The notes below the pieces were generated by a model. That model was not told where the DNA came from, searched no databases, and worked only from the letters and a program-made list of their open reading frames with translations. DNA of 64,000 nt from Desulfobulbaceae bacterium BRH_c16a. GTDB lineage: Bacteria > Desulfobacterota > Desulfobulbia > Desulfobulbales > Desulfocapsaceae. A program made the position numbers and the translations under genes. Numbering within the stretch: the first letter of the stretch is position 1; the number at the start of each line of letters is the position of its first letter. Below, in pieces: positions 53,317 to 62,737 of this stretch. The stretch spans positions 1-64,000 of the forward strand of contig LADS01000050.1 in the NCBI GenBank assembly GCA_000961725.1. Reading direction: 5' to 3'.

Positions 53317-54573
53317 ATGAGTATGCGACAGGTTCTTCTTGTTGAAGACAGCAAGATGTTTGGCCGATTGGTCAAAAGCAGAATTGAAAAGACCTTTGAT
53401 GTTCCGGTCTTCTGGACCAAGACCCTCGCCGAGACGGAGAAGATCCTGGCCATGGCCAAGGGCCATTTTTCCCTGGCTTTGCTCGATTTCAGCCTGCCTG
53501 ATGCCCCGAATGGCGAGATAATCGACCGTGTTGTCGGAGAAGGTATCACTACCTTTGTTTTTACCGCCGACTTGACCGAGGAGGTGCGAAATCTGGTCTG
53601 GTCAAAAAAGGTCGCCGACTATATCCTGAAAGAGGACTCGAACAGTCTCGATTATATCGTCGCTGCGATTCGTCAATTGGGCGACAACCAGGACTCCCTC
53701 GTCCTGGTTGTCGGTGATTCGGCCAGATATCGAACCCTGGTTTCCGAGCTTCTGTATATCCGGAAATTCCGGGTATTGAACGCCACGGACGGCAAGAGCG
53801 CCATGGCAATTCTCGAACAGTATCCGGAAATCAAGCTGGTTGTCACAGATTACCATATGTCCGGGATGGATGGTTGCTCGCTCTGCCAGAAAATCAGGGA
53901 GAAATATAAGCAGGACCGTCTGGCTATTATCGGATTTTCTTCGAAAAATGAAGGAAATATCGGTGCCAGGTTCATTAAAAGCGGGGCCAATGATTTTATT
54001 ATTCAGCAGTCGTTTCTGGTTGAGGAATTCTACTGTCGTGTCAACCACTGCATGGAAAATTTAAGTCTCATCGACAAGATTCGCGACGGAGCCATCCGCG
54101 ATTTTCTCACCGGCCTGCACAACAGGAGGTATTTTTTCGATGCGGGAACCGAACTGCTCGGTCATGTTCAAAAGCATGGGGAACTCTTGGCCTGCATTAT
54201 GCTGGATATCGATTTTTTCAAGAAAGTGAACGATACCTACGGCCACGACGTGGGCGACATGGTGATCAAGAGCATTGCCCGGACGTTATGTGATAATGCC
54301 GGGGACAGGGACATTGTGGCGCGGATCGGCGGCGAGGAATTCTGCATTCTCACCCCGCATGGAAATCGGCAGGAGGTTATCGACCGGTTTGAAAAACTCC
54401 GCCGACAGATTGAGACAACTCCGGCTGCCATTGTTGAGGACAAGCCGCTCTTTGTCACGTCCAGTTTCGGAATATGTACGGCAATCGGCGACAATCTGGA
54501 GTCGATGATGAAAATAGCCGATGAATATCTCTACAAGGCCAAGAACGGCGGTCGGAATCGGGTTCAGTTCTAG
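53317..54573 (+). CDS. Response regulator with two receivers and GGDEF
   Basis: 418 residues. First receiver (LLVEDSKMF, LLDFSLPDAPNG); second receiver (VVTDYHMSGMDG); GGDEF domain with DFLTGLHNRRYF, DIDFFKKVNDTYGHDVGD and the active site GGEEF at 338-342. An active diguanylate cyclase of the PleD-like layout is predicted. It is divergent from the binding-protein/kinase pair, which may phosphorylate it. Confidence 0.92.
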   Translation: MSMRQVLLVEDSKMFGRLVKSRIEKTFDVPVFWTKTLAETEKILAMAKGHFSLALLDFSLPDAPNGEIIDRVVGEGITTFVFTADLTEEVRNLVWSKKVADYILKEDSNSLDYIVAAIRQLGDNQDSLVLVVGDSARYRTLVSELLYIRKFRVLNATDGKSAMAILEQYPEIKLVVTDYHMSGMDGCSLCQKIREKYKQDRLAIIGFSSKNEGNIGARFIKSGANDFIIQQSFLVEEFYCRVNHCMENLSLIDKIRDGAIRDFLTGLHNRRYFFDAGTELLGHVQKHGELLACIMLDIDFFKKVNDTYGHDVGDMVIKSIARTLCDNAGDRDIVARIGGEEFCILTPHGNRQEVIDRFEKLRRQIETTPAAIVEDKPLFVTSSFGICTAIGDNLESMMKIADEYLYKAKNGGRNRVQF

Positions 54574-54580
54574 AATTCTC

Positions 54581-55690
54581 TCACTGTTTTTCCCAGACCT
54601 GGATGTGGTTGCCGTTGCTTCTCACCAGCTCAATTCTGTTGGTTTGACAATTTTTTGAAACGAGATCGGTCACCGAGAAACTATTGCAGGCCTCTACCGC
54701 ATCACACGCCTGTCCTGCTGCAAAGACCTCGGCCAGCCCCCTTGTCGTTCCGCTGACACAGGCGCCGGCGGTATCGGCAACAGTAACGGTGAGCGTCGAG
54801 GGAGATACCGATTGGAAGGTGCCGGCCGTGGTGCAGGTTACCGTTTGGGTCTGTCCCGCACCGGTAACGGAGCAAGGGTTGTATTCATAACGGCTCAGTA
54901 TCCACGACCCACTCGCAGGATTTGCAGGCGGGGCGGGTTCGACCGGATCTTCCGGGGTTTCAGGTGGAGTGTCGCCCCCGCCCGAGGAACCTCCTCCGCC
55001 TAAGGCCACGGCGACAACGGCTACGCCGGCCACAGCTGCCCCGCCAATAAGCCAGGGGTTCAAGGATTTTTCGGAGGAATCGGCAACTGTTCCCCCGGAT
55101 ACCGCATCGGTCGATATCCAGCTGACCGATTCGGGATTGTACAATCCCGCTACCACACCGTATTTTTCGGATGGGTCGGCAACCTGGAAATCATAGCCCC
55201 CCTCAAAACCAATGATGTATTTGGAAGCATAGGGGGATTCGCTGTAGACTTTTATCTTATCCTGTTGTGCATCTGCTTTGGATTTGTCGGGATTCTCAGC
55301 GATAACTATCTGGTAGTGCTGCGATTTGACGACGACTCCGTTGTTGTTTTTTACCAGTATCAAATATTCGATTTCCCCCGCATCGGCCGCGGCAGCAGGA
55401 AGTATCCCGCTGTAATTGCTGTTTTTTGTTTTAACGAGTGGGATGTAGTAGTATATGGTTCCTAAAGTTGATTTAAAGTATACACGCACCACTTCGACCC
55501 CAGCCGAATCCGTGACACCGGCGGTCAGGGGAATAACCAGCCCTGCCAGTGAGGTATTCACTGGTTGATGAAGAATTTTGGTATCCGATAAGTCGCTTTT
55601 TTCGGCGGCGATGACCCAGGGAGATGTATTCAATACCGCGAGCAATGGTATTAATATTTGTGCAACAACCCTCATGCAGTATAATTTCAT
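54581..55690 (-). CDS. Secreted surface-type protein with beta-sandwich domain
   Basis: 369 residues: signal peptide (MKLYCMRVVAQILIPLLAVL), an N-terminal beta domain (residues about 40-130: VIPLTAGVTDSAGVEVVRVY, GEIEYLILVKNNNGVVVKS), a middle part, a Gly/Ala helix (LIGGAAVAGVAVVAVALGGG) followed by a Pro/Glu linker, and a C-terminal domain with paired cysteines (NPCSVTGAGQTQTVTCTTAG, ACVSG, QACDAVEACN). The N-terminal domain resembles that of the protein at 57849. Family unknown. Confidence 0.6.
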   Translation of the reverse strand: MKLYCMRVVAQILIPLLAVLNTSPWVIAAEKSDLSDTKILHQPVNTSLAGLVIPLTAGVTDSAGVEVVRVYFKSTLGTIYYYIPLVKTKNSNYSGILPAAAADAGEIEYLILVKNNNGVVVKSQHYQIVIAENPDKSKADAQQDKIKVYSESPYASKYIIGFEGGYDFQVADPSEKYGVVAGLYNPESVSWISTDAVSGGTVADSSEKSLNPWLIGGAAVAGVAVVAVALGGGGSSGGGDTPPETPEDPVEPAPPANPASGSWILSRYEYNPCSVTGAGQTQTVTCTTAGTFQSVSPSTLTVTVADTAGACVSGTTRGLAEVFAAGQACDAVEACNSFSVTDLVSKNCQTNRIELVRSNGNHIQVWEKQ

Positions 55691-55923
55691 GTGATTATCC
55701 CTGTTCAGTTGTGACTGCAGAAAAAGGTGCAGGTGCCTGCTCCCGGAGGAATCGCTGCAAAACCGGAAAGAGACGTTTGCAGTCGATGGCTTCGGGATGC
55801 AACATTATTAAATCAGATTACTGTACTCGATCCTCTTTTAAAGTCAATAATTTCAACCGTGTTATGTTGAGTGGAGCCGTTGGCCGTAATGCCGCGGCCG
55901 GTAAAAAAAGGAAGTGGGGACAA

Positions 55924-56817
55924 ATGAAAAAACACACAATCGCCGCAATCGGCGAAATACTTTGGGATGTGCTGCCGGCAACGGAAACATTGGGCGGTGC
56001 TCCGACAAATTTCACCTATCACGTGACGGCTCTTGCGGCCCGTGGCATTCCGATATCGACAATAGGCAATGATCTTCGCGGGGAAAAGGCTCTTGCCGAA
56101 CTGCAGCTGCGTGGAGTGGAGACATCGGGGATCTCGGTTGCAGAGGGGTTGGCCACGGGATATGTCGAGGTCTGTGTCGACAGGGACGGGTCGGCAACGT
56201 ATAATTTTCCTGCAGAGGCTGCCTGGGACCACCTGCAGGTCAATGACTTCGCCCATGCGATTCGGAACAAGCTCGATGCAGTCTGTTTCGGTTCGCTTGC
56301 CCAGCGGTCGGAGGATTCACGGCGGACCATCCTGGCCTTCCTGGACAGTCTCAACAAGGCGACGGTTCGGGTTTTCGATGTAAATCTCCGGCAGAATTTC
56401 TATTCGCGGGACATCATCGAAGCGTCTCTGGGCCGGACGGATATCCTGAAACTGAATGACGAAGAGTTGCCCGTACTGGCGGAACTGCTCGGCTTTCGGG
56501 AGAAAGAGTCCGAGAAACGGCTGAGGATGCTGGTCGACAGATACCGGCTCGACCTGGCAATCCTCTCGAGAGGCGGCGGCGGGAGTCTCCTTATGACCGG
56601 GACCGATTCCTCCGATCATCCGGGCATTGCAACCCGTGTCGTTGATACCATCGGAGCGGGGGATGCGTTTACCGCTGCGGCGACCATCGGCTACCTGGAA
56701 AAGATGGCTCTCGGTGAAATCAATGAAAAGGCCAACAGGCTGGCGGCGTATGTTTGTACACAGCAGGGGGCGATGCCGCATATTCCGGAGAACCTGAAAA
56801 AGTCTGTGGCTGGTTAG
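55924..56817 (+). CDS. PfkB family carbohydrate kinase (fructokinase-like)
   Basis: 297 residues from ATG 55924, after AGGAAGTGGGGACAA; the frame is open 300 bases further up, without plausible protein. PfkB motifs: GEILWDVLPATETLGGAPTN at the N-terminus and VVDTIGAGDAFTAAA with the catalytic Asp at the C-terminus. Most like bacterial fructokinases. Confidence 0.9.
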   Translation: MKKHTIAAIGEILWDVLPATETLGGAPTNFTYHVTALAARGIPISTIGNDLRGEKALAELQLRGVETSGISVAEGLATGYVEVCVDRDGSATYNFPAEAAWDHLQVNDFAHAIRNKLDAVCFGSLAQRSEDSRRTILAFLDSLNKATVRVFDVNLRQNFYSRDIIEASLGRTDILKLNDEELPVLAELLGFREKESEKRLRMLVDRYRLDLAILSRGGGGSLLMTGTDSSDHPGIATRVVDTIGAGDAFTAAATIGYLEKMALGEINEKANRLAAYVCTQQGAMPHIPENLKKSVAG

Positions 56818-56834
56818 TACCCCTTGTGGGGTGT
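56815..56834 (+). repeat. AGTACC palindrome, short copy
   Basis: TAGTACCCCTTGTGGGGTGT; its TAG is the stop codon of the PfkB gene. The core matches GAGTACCCCCTTGTGGGGTG at 23688. Confidence 0.5.
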
Positions 56835-56938
56835 CAGGAGCGAAGGACGGCCGGATTTTATTTCAGTGACTTTTCAAATTCTACAAGCCGAACCTGGTTT
56901 TTGTCTGTATTTTATCGATCAAAAGGAACATCCGCTGG

Positions 56939-57652
56939 ATGTCTCAAGAGACAAACAGGATCTTGCTCAAGCAATACCGTGGTAAAAATATGGTGCTGAC
57001 AAAAGAAGAAATAAATCGAAAACTGCTGCATATCTTCTCCGGAACCCTCATTCCGGCGGGCATCCTGTACATCCCCATGGTGGACGACTATTCACCCCTC
57101 ACTCCTGTTGTCGTTTTGCTGCTTCTGACGCTCGGGTCGCTTTTGCTCGAATATCTCCGTTTCAACAATGCTGCGGTGCAGAAGCTGTTCACATCTCTCG
57201 GTGCGGGGGTGCTCAGAAGTTCCGAAAGGAAAACGTTGACCGGATCCACCTACATATTTGCATCGGCCTTCATCTGCTCGGTGATTTTCTATCAGGACCC
57301 TCAGATCTCCTTTATCGCCCTGTCTCTCTTTATTCTCGGAGATGCCGTTGCCGCCATTGTCGGAATTCGCCTCGGCCGGATCAAGATAGGGAAAAAATCG
57401 CTGGAGGGGTCTGCTGCCTGCTTCCTTCTTGGCCTGTTGCTCTTCTTTTTTGTCTATCCGAACGTACCGATGCTGCTTGATCGATGGAATGGGCATGTGC
57501 CGCTGCCGCTCATCCTGATTGTCTCTTTTGCGAATACCTTTTTTGAGCTTTTCCCGATACGTTTCGGGAAAAACTTCCCCATCAACGACAATCTTTCCGT
57601 GCCGCTCATCACCGGCATGGTGATGCTCCTTTGCTATCCGCTTTTCGTTTGA
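56939..57652 (+). CDS. DGK1/SEC59-type integral membrane kinase
   Basis: 237 residues with about seven membrane helices. Conserved segments ELRR-like EEINRKLLHIFSG, GSTYIFAS, LGDAVAAIVGIRLGRIKIGKKSLEGS and the C-terminal FFELFPIR...NDNLSVPL match the CTP-dependent diacylglycerol/dolichol kinase family. Start at 56939; ATG 56990 is possible. Likely phosphorylates a lipid alcohol such as diacylglycerol or an isoprenoid. Confidence 0.85.
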   Translation: MSQETNRILLKQYRGKNMVLTKEEINRKLLHIFSGTLIPAGILYIPMVDDYSPLTPVVVLLLLTLGSLLLEYLRFNNAAVQKLFTSLGAGVLRSSERKTLTGSTYIFASAFICSVIFYQDPQISFIALSLFILGDAVAAIVGIRLGRIKIGKKSLEGSAACFLLGLLLFFFVYPNVPMLLDRWNGHVPLPLILIVSFANTFFELFPIRFGKNFPINDNLSVPLITGMVMLLCYPLFV

Positions 57653-57657
57653 GGAGA

Positions 57658-57790
57658 GTAACCGTTCACCAGCACCCCATTTTCGTCCGATCAGGCCACC
57701 TCACATAGCCAACTATCGGAGTCTCCCGATGGTCGCTTACCTGCTCGGCGGCCTGCTTGAACGAACCTGGAGTACTGGATGAACGGTTAC
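57658..57790 (-). repeat. Dispersed repeat family 1, copy C
   Basis: Read on the minus strand it begins GTAACCGTTCATCCAGTACT and ends GGTGCTGGTGAACGGTTAC, near-identical to copy B. An extra 25-base middle contains GACCATCGGGAGACTCCGAT, a hairpin. Terminal inverted repeats are GTAACCGTTCA/TGAACGGTTAC. Confidence 0.8.
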
Positions 57791-57848
57791 AGATCCCGGG
57801 TTATTCAGTCTTTTGGTGTGTACCGGTGCACGATAACTGAGGAGAGAT

Positions 57849-58526
57849 TTACTGGCCGGAGAAGGATCGGTAGGTAAATCCGATACCACCGGCTTTTATT
57901 GAGAATGACACTCCTCCCGGACCGCCGAGCATTCCGCCGGAAGACCTGCCGCTGCCTGGGCCGGGCACGGTAATGGGCGGATACGGGTCTTCCACCGCTT
58001 CTGCCAAGAGGGGTTCCGTTGTCATGACGACTCGGAGCGGTACGGCAAAATCGAGATTTTCGGCTTGGCTCACGCGGTGCTCCGTCTGCACCGGGATTTC
58101 GCCCTGAGACGGCGGAGAGGCGCTGAAATCATTTTGGATGAGCAGGCGGAAGGGCTTGGTCTTCCGAACCTCGCCCCGGGTGTTTTTGCGCAAAAGCAGA
58201 TAGTCGACCCCTTTGGTCCAGTTTCCGGCCGGCGGGATACTCGCCGTATAGGTCACCTTTCCGGAGATGGTCATCGGCAGAAAGAGGTATTCGTCGGCGG
58301 CCATGGTTTTAAAATAGAGACGCATTTCGGCGATCTCTCTGGGGTCGGCGAAGGTGACGCTCACCGGCACGCTTTTTCCGGCGGTGACCGAATAAACCGG
58401 GTTGTGGTCGAGAGAAGCCTGCGGCGCCGGGTCGCCTTGAGCGGCTTCTGCCGGTAAAACCTGGTAAAACAGCACCGGGAGAAAGATCGGAAAAAGCAAT
58501 GAAAACAGCCGCGAATGCAGGTTCAT
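57849..58526 (-). CDS. Secreted protein, paralogue of the 54581 protein
   Basis: About 225 residues from ATG 58526 (MNLHSRLFSLLFPIFLPVLF, signal peptide). The domain at about 35-125 (VTFADPREIAEMRLYFKTMA, GVDYLLLRKNTRGEVRKTKP) parallels the N-terminal domain of the 54581 protein, with matching YFK, LP, YLL and NTRGEV/NNNGVV positions. The C-terminus is Gly/Pro-rich (GPGSGRSSGGMLGGPGGVSF). Unknown function; surface or periplasmic. Confidence 0.6.
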   Translation of the reverse strand: MNLHSRLFSLLFPIFLPVLFYQVLPAEAAQGDPAPQASLDHNPVYSVTAGKSVPVSVTFADPREIAEMRLYFKTMAADEYLFLPMTISGKVTYTASIPPAGNWTKGVDYLLLRKNTRGEVRKTKPFRLLIQNDFSASPPSQGEIPVQTEHRVSQAENLDFAVPLRVVMTTEPLLAEAVEDPYPPITVPGPGSGRSSGGMLGGPGGVSFSIKAGGIGFTYRSFSGQ

Positions 58527-58601
58527 GAGGTTATGACAAATGCGTCCTTGTCCCGGCTGAGCCTCTGTGGGCATGCCGGGACACTGTTGACAGCCGGATG
58601 A

Positions 58602-58994
58602 TCAAGGAAGTTCCTGCATGATCCGACTGATGATTGCCTGGTCCCACTCCCGCTGCTTGGCGATGCCGGAAGGCCTCAAGGCGGTATGGGTAAGGACCAG
58701 AACGCTGCTTTCTCTCGGCTTGAACCAGATGCCGACGAGTTCACTGTCGTTGTCCTCGACGGTTTCCCCAGGTTTTAAATGGACCGCCTCGATATACTCT
58801 TCACTTTCCTTGGTAATGGCAAAACCTAAATGGGTCAGAGCATTGCGGGTTGCATTCTGAACCTCGCTCAGTGGCTGCTGAAAAACGGTGCCGGTGCTCG
58901 GTGCGGGTTGAACAGGGACACGATCCGCACAGCCGACAAGGCTGACCAGACTGAAAAGAAACAGGACTGACAGGGTTTTTAATGGACCGATCAT
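58602..58994 (-). CDS. Lipoprotein
   Basis: 130 residues. Signal peptide with lipobox LVGC at about 19-22, then a compact alpha/beta domain (ATRNALTHLGFAITKESEEY, LVGIWFKPRESSVLVLTHTA). Reads like a small periplasm-facing lipoprotein; family not identified. Probably in one unit with the secreted protein downstream. Confidence 0.7.
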   Translation of the reverse strand: MIGPLKTLSVLFLFSLVSLVGCADRVPVQPAPSTGTVFQQPLSEVQNATRNALTHLGFAITKESEEYIEAVHLKPGETVEDNDSELVGIWFKPRESSVLVLTHTALRPSGIAKQREWDQAIISRIMQELP

Positions 58995-59199
58995 ACATTT
59001 CTCCTCTCGAGGGAAGGGGGTTTTTTCTACTCCTCGGGGAACACTGCAGCTTCATCCCCGAGAAGGTTTGTAACCGATTGTTACTGGCCGGAATTAAAAG
59101 GATCTTGTTCGTTGGACATTTTTATTCTAGCATAGGTTGAGAGGGGAAGCAAACCTATGAATGAATGTGCCGGAACAGTCCCGCACGGGTGTTCGGGTA
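58995..59199. other. Intergenic region
   Basis: Short AT/GC-mixed gap upstream of the lipoprotein gene, presumably its promoter. Nothing else seen. Confidence 0.4.
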
Positions 59200-59556
59200 T
59201 CAGTCTTTGTCGTGACATGTGCATCCCCTGCAGCGTCCGCAGCAGCCCGTTTTTTTCTTTTCGTAGACAATAACCCTGCCCTTGTCAGGGCTGATATCCA
59301 GTCCTTTGCGGCCGGTCAGATAGATGTTGTTCTGCGGGAGTCCCTCCGAGCCGATACTCTGGCCGAAGGCATGTTTGGCATCCGGGGCAACCGAGGTAAG
59401 CTTGGCCGTATGGATGAAGATGTTCCCCTTGCCTTGGTAGGTCCGGGCGATGGTGCTGGTCAGCTCGCCGGCAGTTTTCGAGGTAAAATCCCCCTGGAGG
59501 TTGACGTGCAGGTTGCCGTTGCGGTGTACCGCTTGAATCTGTAGCCGGATATCCAT
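59200..59556 (-). CDS. Hypothetical protein with Cys-rich tail
   Basis: 118 residues. The first 95 form an alpha/beta domain reminiscent of STAS (LHVNLQGDFTSKTAGELTST, GNIFIHTAKLTSVAPDA). The end TGCCGRCRGCTCHDKD has five cysteines and looks metal-binding. It follows the DUF2325 gene in the same direction, so a role in iron or thiol handling is possible. No family firmly recognised. Confidence 0.65.
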   Translation of the reverse strand: MDIRLQIQAVHRNGNLHVNLQGDFTSKTAGELTSTIARTYQGKGNIFIHTAKLTSVAPDAKHAFGQSIGSEGLPQNNIYLTGRKGLDISPDKGRVIVYEKKKTGCCGRCRGCTCHDKD

Positions 59557-59585
59557 GATGCTCCTTCTCTTGTTTAATAATTAAA

Positions 59586-60782
59586 TTATTGAATAATATC
59601 GGTGAGCCCCTTCGCCAGTGAGGAAAGACTTGCACTTCGCATCATGACAAAGGGTTTACGGTAGCGCTTGCACATCGTTTTGACGCAGTTGCAGGCGTCA
59701 TGACTGACACAGTCTATCGGGCAGAAAACGGCATCGGCGGTAATCAGCATCTTGGGCAGGAGATTGCGCGAGATCTCCTTGCCGCCGTCATGATGCATGA
59801 AACGACCGCCGGAGTTTTCAACCAGTTGCCGATAGTGGGGCACCATCCTGTGCAGGCCGCCCACGTACAGGACTGTACGGCCGCAGAGGTTGAGACCGGG
59901 ACATTTCCGGGTGTTCTGGTCTGCACAGGCCGCACACGGATTCCCTTGGGCCGGATGCTGCAGGAGCATGTCTTCGAGTGCGGCCATTTCTCCGGTCTGC
60001 TCGGTCACACGCTGTTGCAGAATGAGGTGCTGCTCTTCCATCTTCCGGACTTTTTCCATGGCATGTGCATGCCGCCCTTTCATACCTTCGAGTTCGACGG
60101 TCAACTCCTCAATCCTGGAGGACAGTTCGCTGTTAAGCCGACGAAGCTCCTCGTTCGCCTGCCGATCCGGTTCCTCCTGCGGTGCCGAACTATGCCCGGC
60201 TATTTCCACCGCCAAGCCGGCGATCTCTTTTTTGAGCTGACGGTTTTCCCGCAAATATGACTGACGCTCGGAACCGAGTACTTCTTCGAGGGCCGACACC
60301 TTCGAGCGAAGGCTGCCAATCATGATCTTTTTCTTGTGATAGCTGCCGACGCAATCATGACCAAGCATATGCACCTTCCGGTAAAGCTGGGCGACGAGTT
60401 CCATCGATGCCAGCGGGTGGGTCATGACCGCCCACCAGCCACTGTCCACCCGTCCCTCGGCCAGATCCTCCTCCCAGAGCCTTTTGATCTCTTCATCCGT
60501 TGTCACCAGGAAGTATTTTCGGGTTGCGGCCCGGTACTTCTTTTCCAGATATTTATGCAGGGCCTTGCCCTTCGGGTCCTGCCGACCCGCTATCCCGATG
60601 AACTGGGAATGGAGGAGATAGTCGTCAGAGGCGGGAGCGACGGCGTACACCTTCTCCCTGCTGAGTTTGCGCAGTTCGCCGCGGCTCAGGCAGGTGCCGA
60701 TCAGTGCACATTTGAAGGACTCGTCGATTTCCCATATTTTTTTTCGCTGGACCGGTTGAGATTCCAATTCTTGTCGATTCAT
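59586..60782 (-). CDS. DUF2325 domain protein
   Basis: 398 residues: N-terminal conserved region (GTCLSRGELRKLSREKVYAV), a coiled coil from about 155 to 265, a Cys cluster (CAACADQNTRKCPGLNLCGR) near 285, and the C-terminal DUF2325 domain (VLYVGGLHRMVPHYRQLVEN, GGRFMHHDGGKE, DCVSHDACNCVKTMCKR). DUF2325 proteins occur beside iron-transport and nitrogen-fixation genes; biochemical role unknown. The position next to feo supports an iron link. Confidence 0.85.
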   Translation of the reverse strand: MNRQELESQPVQRKKIWEIDESFKCALIGTCLSRGELRKLSREKVYAVAPASDDYLLHSQFIGIAGRQDPKGKALHKYLEKKYRAATRKYFLVTTDEEIKRLWEEDLAEGRVDSGWWAVMTHPLASMELVAQLYRKVHMLGHDCVGSYHKKKIMIGSLRSKVSALEEVLGSERQSYLRENRQLKKEIAGLAVEIAGHSSAPQEEPDRQANEELRRLNSELSSRIEELTVELEGMKGRHAHAMEKVRKMEEQHLILQQRVTEQTGEMAALEDMLLQHPAQGNPCAACADQNTRKCPGLNLCGRTVLYVGGLHRMVPHYRQLVENSGGRFMHHDGGKEISRNLLPKMLITADAVFCPIDCVSHDACNCVKTMCKRYRKPFVMMRSASLSSLAKGLTDIIQ

Positions 60783-60889
60783 GGTGAGCCAATAAAATAA
60801 GTTGAGATGAACCTCGATTAAATCGCCGCAAAAACTCCGGGGAAAAGGCTTTTCCCGGAGCTTTCGGTCGAAACCGCACTACTAAACCC

Positions 60890-61114
60890 TTATCCCGTCC
60901 ATTCGTAGGTTTCCAGGGTGGCCGGATCGCATTTGCAGCACCCTTTGCACGTCCCGGCGGCAGCCCCGGTATGTTTTCGCGCCTTTCCCTTGTTGACCCA
61001 GAGTTCGAGCAGGGGTTTTACGGTGTCGATATCGACCCTGAAGTGCAGGGCAACATCCTTGAGCGGCACAATCCTCCGTTCACGCAGATAGTGTTTCACC
61101 TGAAGCAAGTCCAT
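60890..61114 (-). CDS. feoC: FeoC-like protein
   Basis: 74 residues: winged-helix N-terminus (LLQVKHYLRERRIVPLKDVA, LELWVNKGKARK) and a cysteine cluster CKGCCKCD, the Fe-S/iron-binding part of FeoC. Start after AAGGAGAAAGACGT. Partners FeoB, yet the adjacent feoB is broken. Confidence 0.85.
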   Translation of the reverse strand: MDLLQVKHYLRERRIVPLKDVALHFRVDIDTVKPLLELWVNKGKARKHTGAAAGTCKGCCKCDPATLETYEWTG

Positions 61115-61161
61115 ACGTCTTTCTCCTTATCTTTCTGTAAGACCTGAGCAATATTCTCGAT

Positions 61162-62737
61162 TCACGCTCGGGCCGGTTGCAGCCGGGGCTGGAGTCTCGG
61201 GCCTCTGCCGATCGCTTTCATAATGAGGATCACACTGGCAAAGGCACAGATATCGACGGTGATGATCGTCAGCGAATAGCCGGGATGGGCGGCAAAGTTT
61301 ACTGTCTGGTAAAAGAGGGTCGAGGCAAGGTACGCCAGGAATGTCGTCCAGAATCCGGCGAAGGCGGTCCAGGCCAGGTTGGTCTCCCGATAGACGGCGG
61401 CGATCGCCGCACTGCAGGGGAAGTAGAGCAGAACGAACAGCATATAGGCAAAGGCCGCGCTCTGACTGCCGAAAAGATTGACCATGGAACCGAAGGTGGC
61501 GACGTTGACCGACTGCTCTTCCGCTGCGGCGGCGGTATCGCTGATATCGCCGATCGAGATCCCGAGCGGATCGGCAAAGGTGTCGATCACCCCGAGCAGG
61601 TTTTCAGGAATGGTGGCAAATGCCCCGACGATGCCTCCCCAGAAATCGAAGGGCTCCTCGGCTTCCCCAACTGCGGCCGCCTGCTTGTCGATCCCGGCAT
61701 AGAGCGCATCCAGGGTGCCGACCACTGCCTCCTTGGCAAAGATCCCGGTAAAGATGCCGACCGTGGCCGGCCAGTTTTCTTCCGTCACCCCCAGGGGTTT
61801 CAGTGCCGGGGTGAAAGGCGCCGCCGAGGTTGATGGTGAACATGAACATCAGGTACATCGCCGCGAGAAAGATCGGGATGCCGTAGACCCGGCTGAGGAC
61901 GAGCCGGTCGATGCGGTCGGAAACGGTGGTGTCGACCAGACCCCGTTTCTTGACGAGACCCTCGGTCAGCCGGGAGACGAAGCCGTAGCGGGCCGAGGCG
62001 ATGACTATATCGGCTTCCTCATCCTCCTGCTGCTCGATGTTCTCCTGCAGGACAGCGGCCCTGGCCATGACCGCGGGATCGGCCATTTCCTGCGCCAAAC
62101 TGTCTCCCTCGAGCAGTTTCAGGGCCAGCCAGTGGGGATCGATCCCGCCCGTGAGGCAGGCGTCCTTCAGATCCCACGCCAGTGCTGTCCTGGCCTCCTC
62201 GACCGAGGCAGGATAGGTGGTCTCGGCCATCGGCAGGGATATCAGGTCGGCCGCCTGGAAAATCGTCTGCTTCAGCTCGTCGACTCCCTTGTTCTTCGAG
62301 GCGGTCAGGGGCACGACCGGGCAGCCCAGCCGCTCTGCCAGGCCCTGAACGTCGATCGTCAATTGCCGTTCCGCGGCCATGTCCATCATGTTCAGGGCGA
62401 TGATCAGCGGGGCCCGCATCTCAAGGAGCTGGCTGGTGAGGTAGAGGTTGCGCTCGATATTCGAGGCATCGACGATATTGACTATGACATCCGCCTTGCC
62501 GTCCAGAACGAAAGTCCTGGTGATTTTTTCGTCGAGCGAAGTGGCGGCCAGGGAATAGATGCCCGGGGTGTCGACCACCTCGACCGTTTTTTCCTTGAAG
62601 CGGTATGAGCCCGTTTTCCGGTCAACCGTAACCCCGGGCCAGTTGCCGACCTGCTGTTTGGCCCCGGTCAGGCAGTTGAAAAGGGTTGACTTCCCGCAAT
62701 TGGGATTGCCGACTATGCCGATACTGATGTTTTTCAT
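61162..62737 (-). pseudogene. feoB: Ferrous iron transporter FeoB, internally deleted and frameshifted
   Basis: The intact first part (from 62737, about 305 codons) has the G domain: GNPNCGKSTLFN, GVTVDRKTGSY, DTPGIYSL, NMMD and the helical GDI region. It then enters the first membrane helix (YLMFMFTINLGGAF). At about 61815-61825 the frame is lost. In the next frame, PALKPLGVTEENWPATVGIF (C-terminal FeoB) resumes to the stop at 61162. Compared with ordinary FeoB (about 770 residues), some 250 residues holding most of the membrane gate are missing. The G domain could still be made as a soluble-plus-one-helix protein. Overlaps feoA by 4 bases. An assembly error is possible. Confidence 0.85.
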
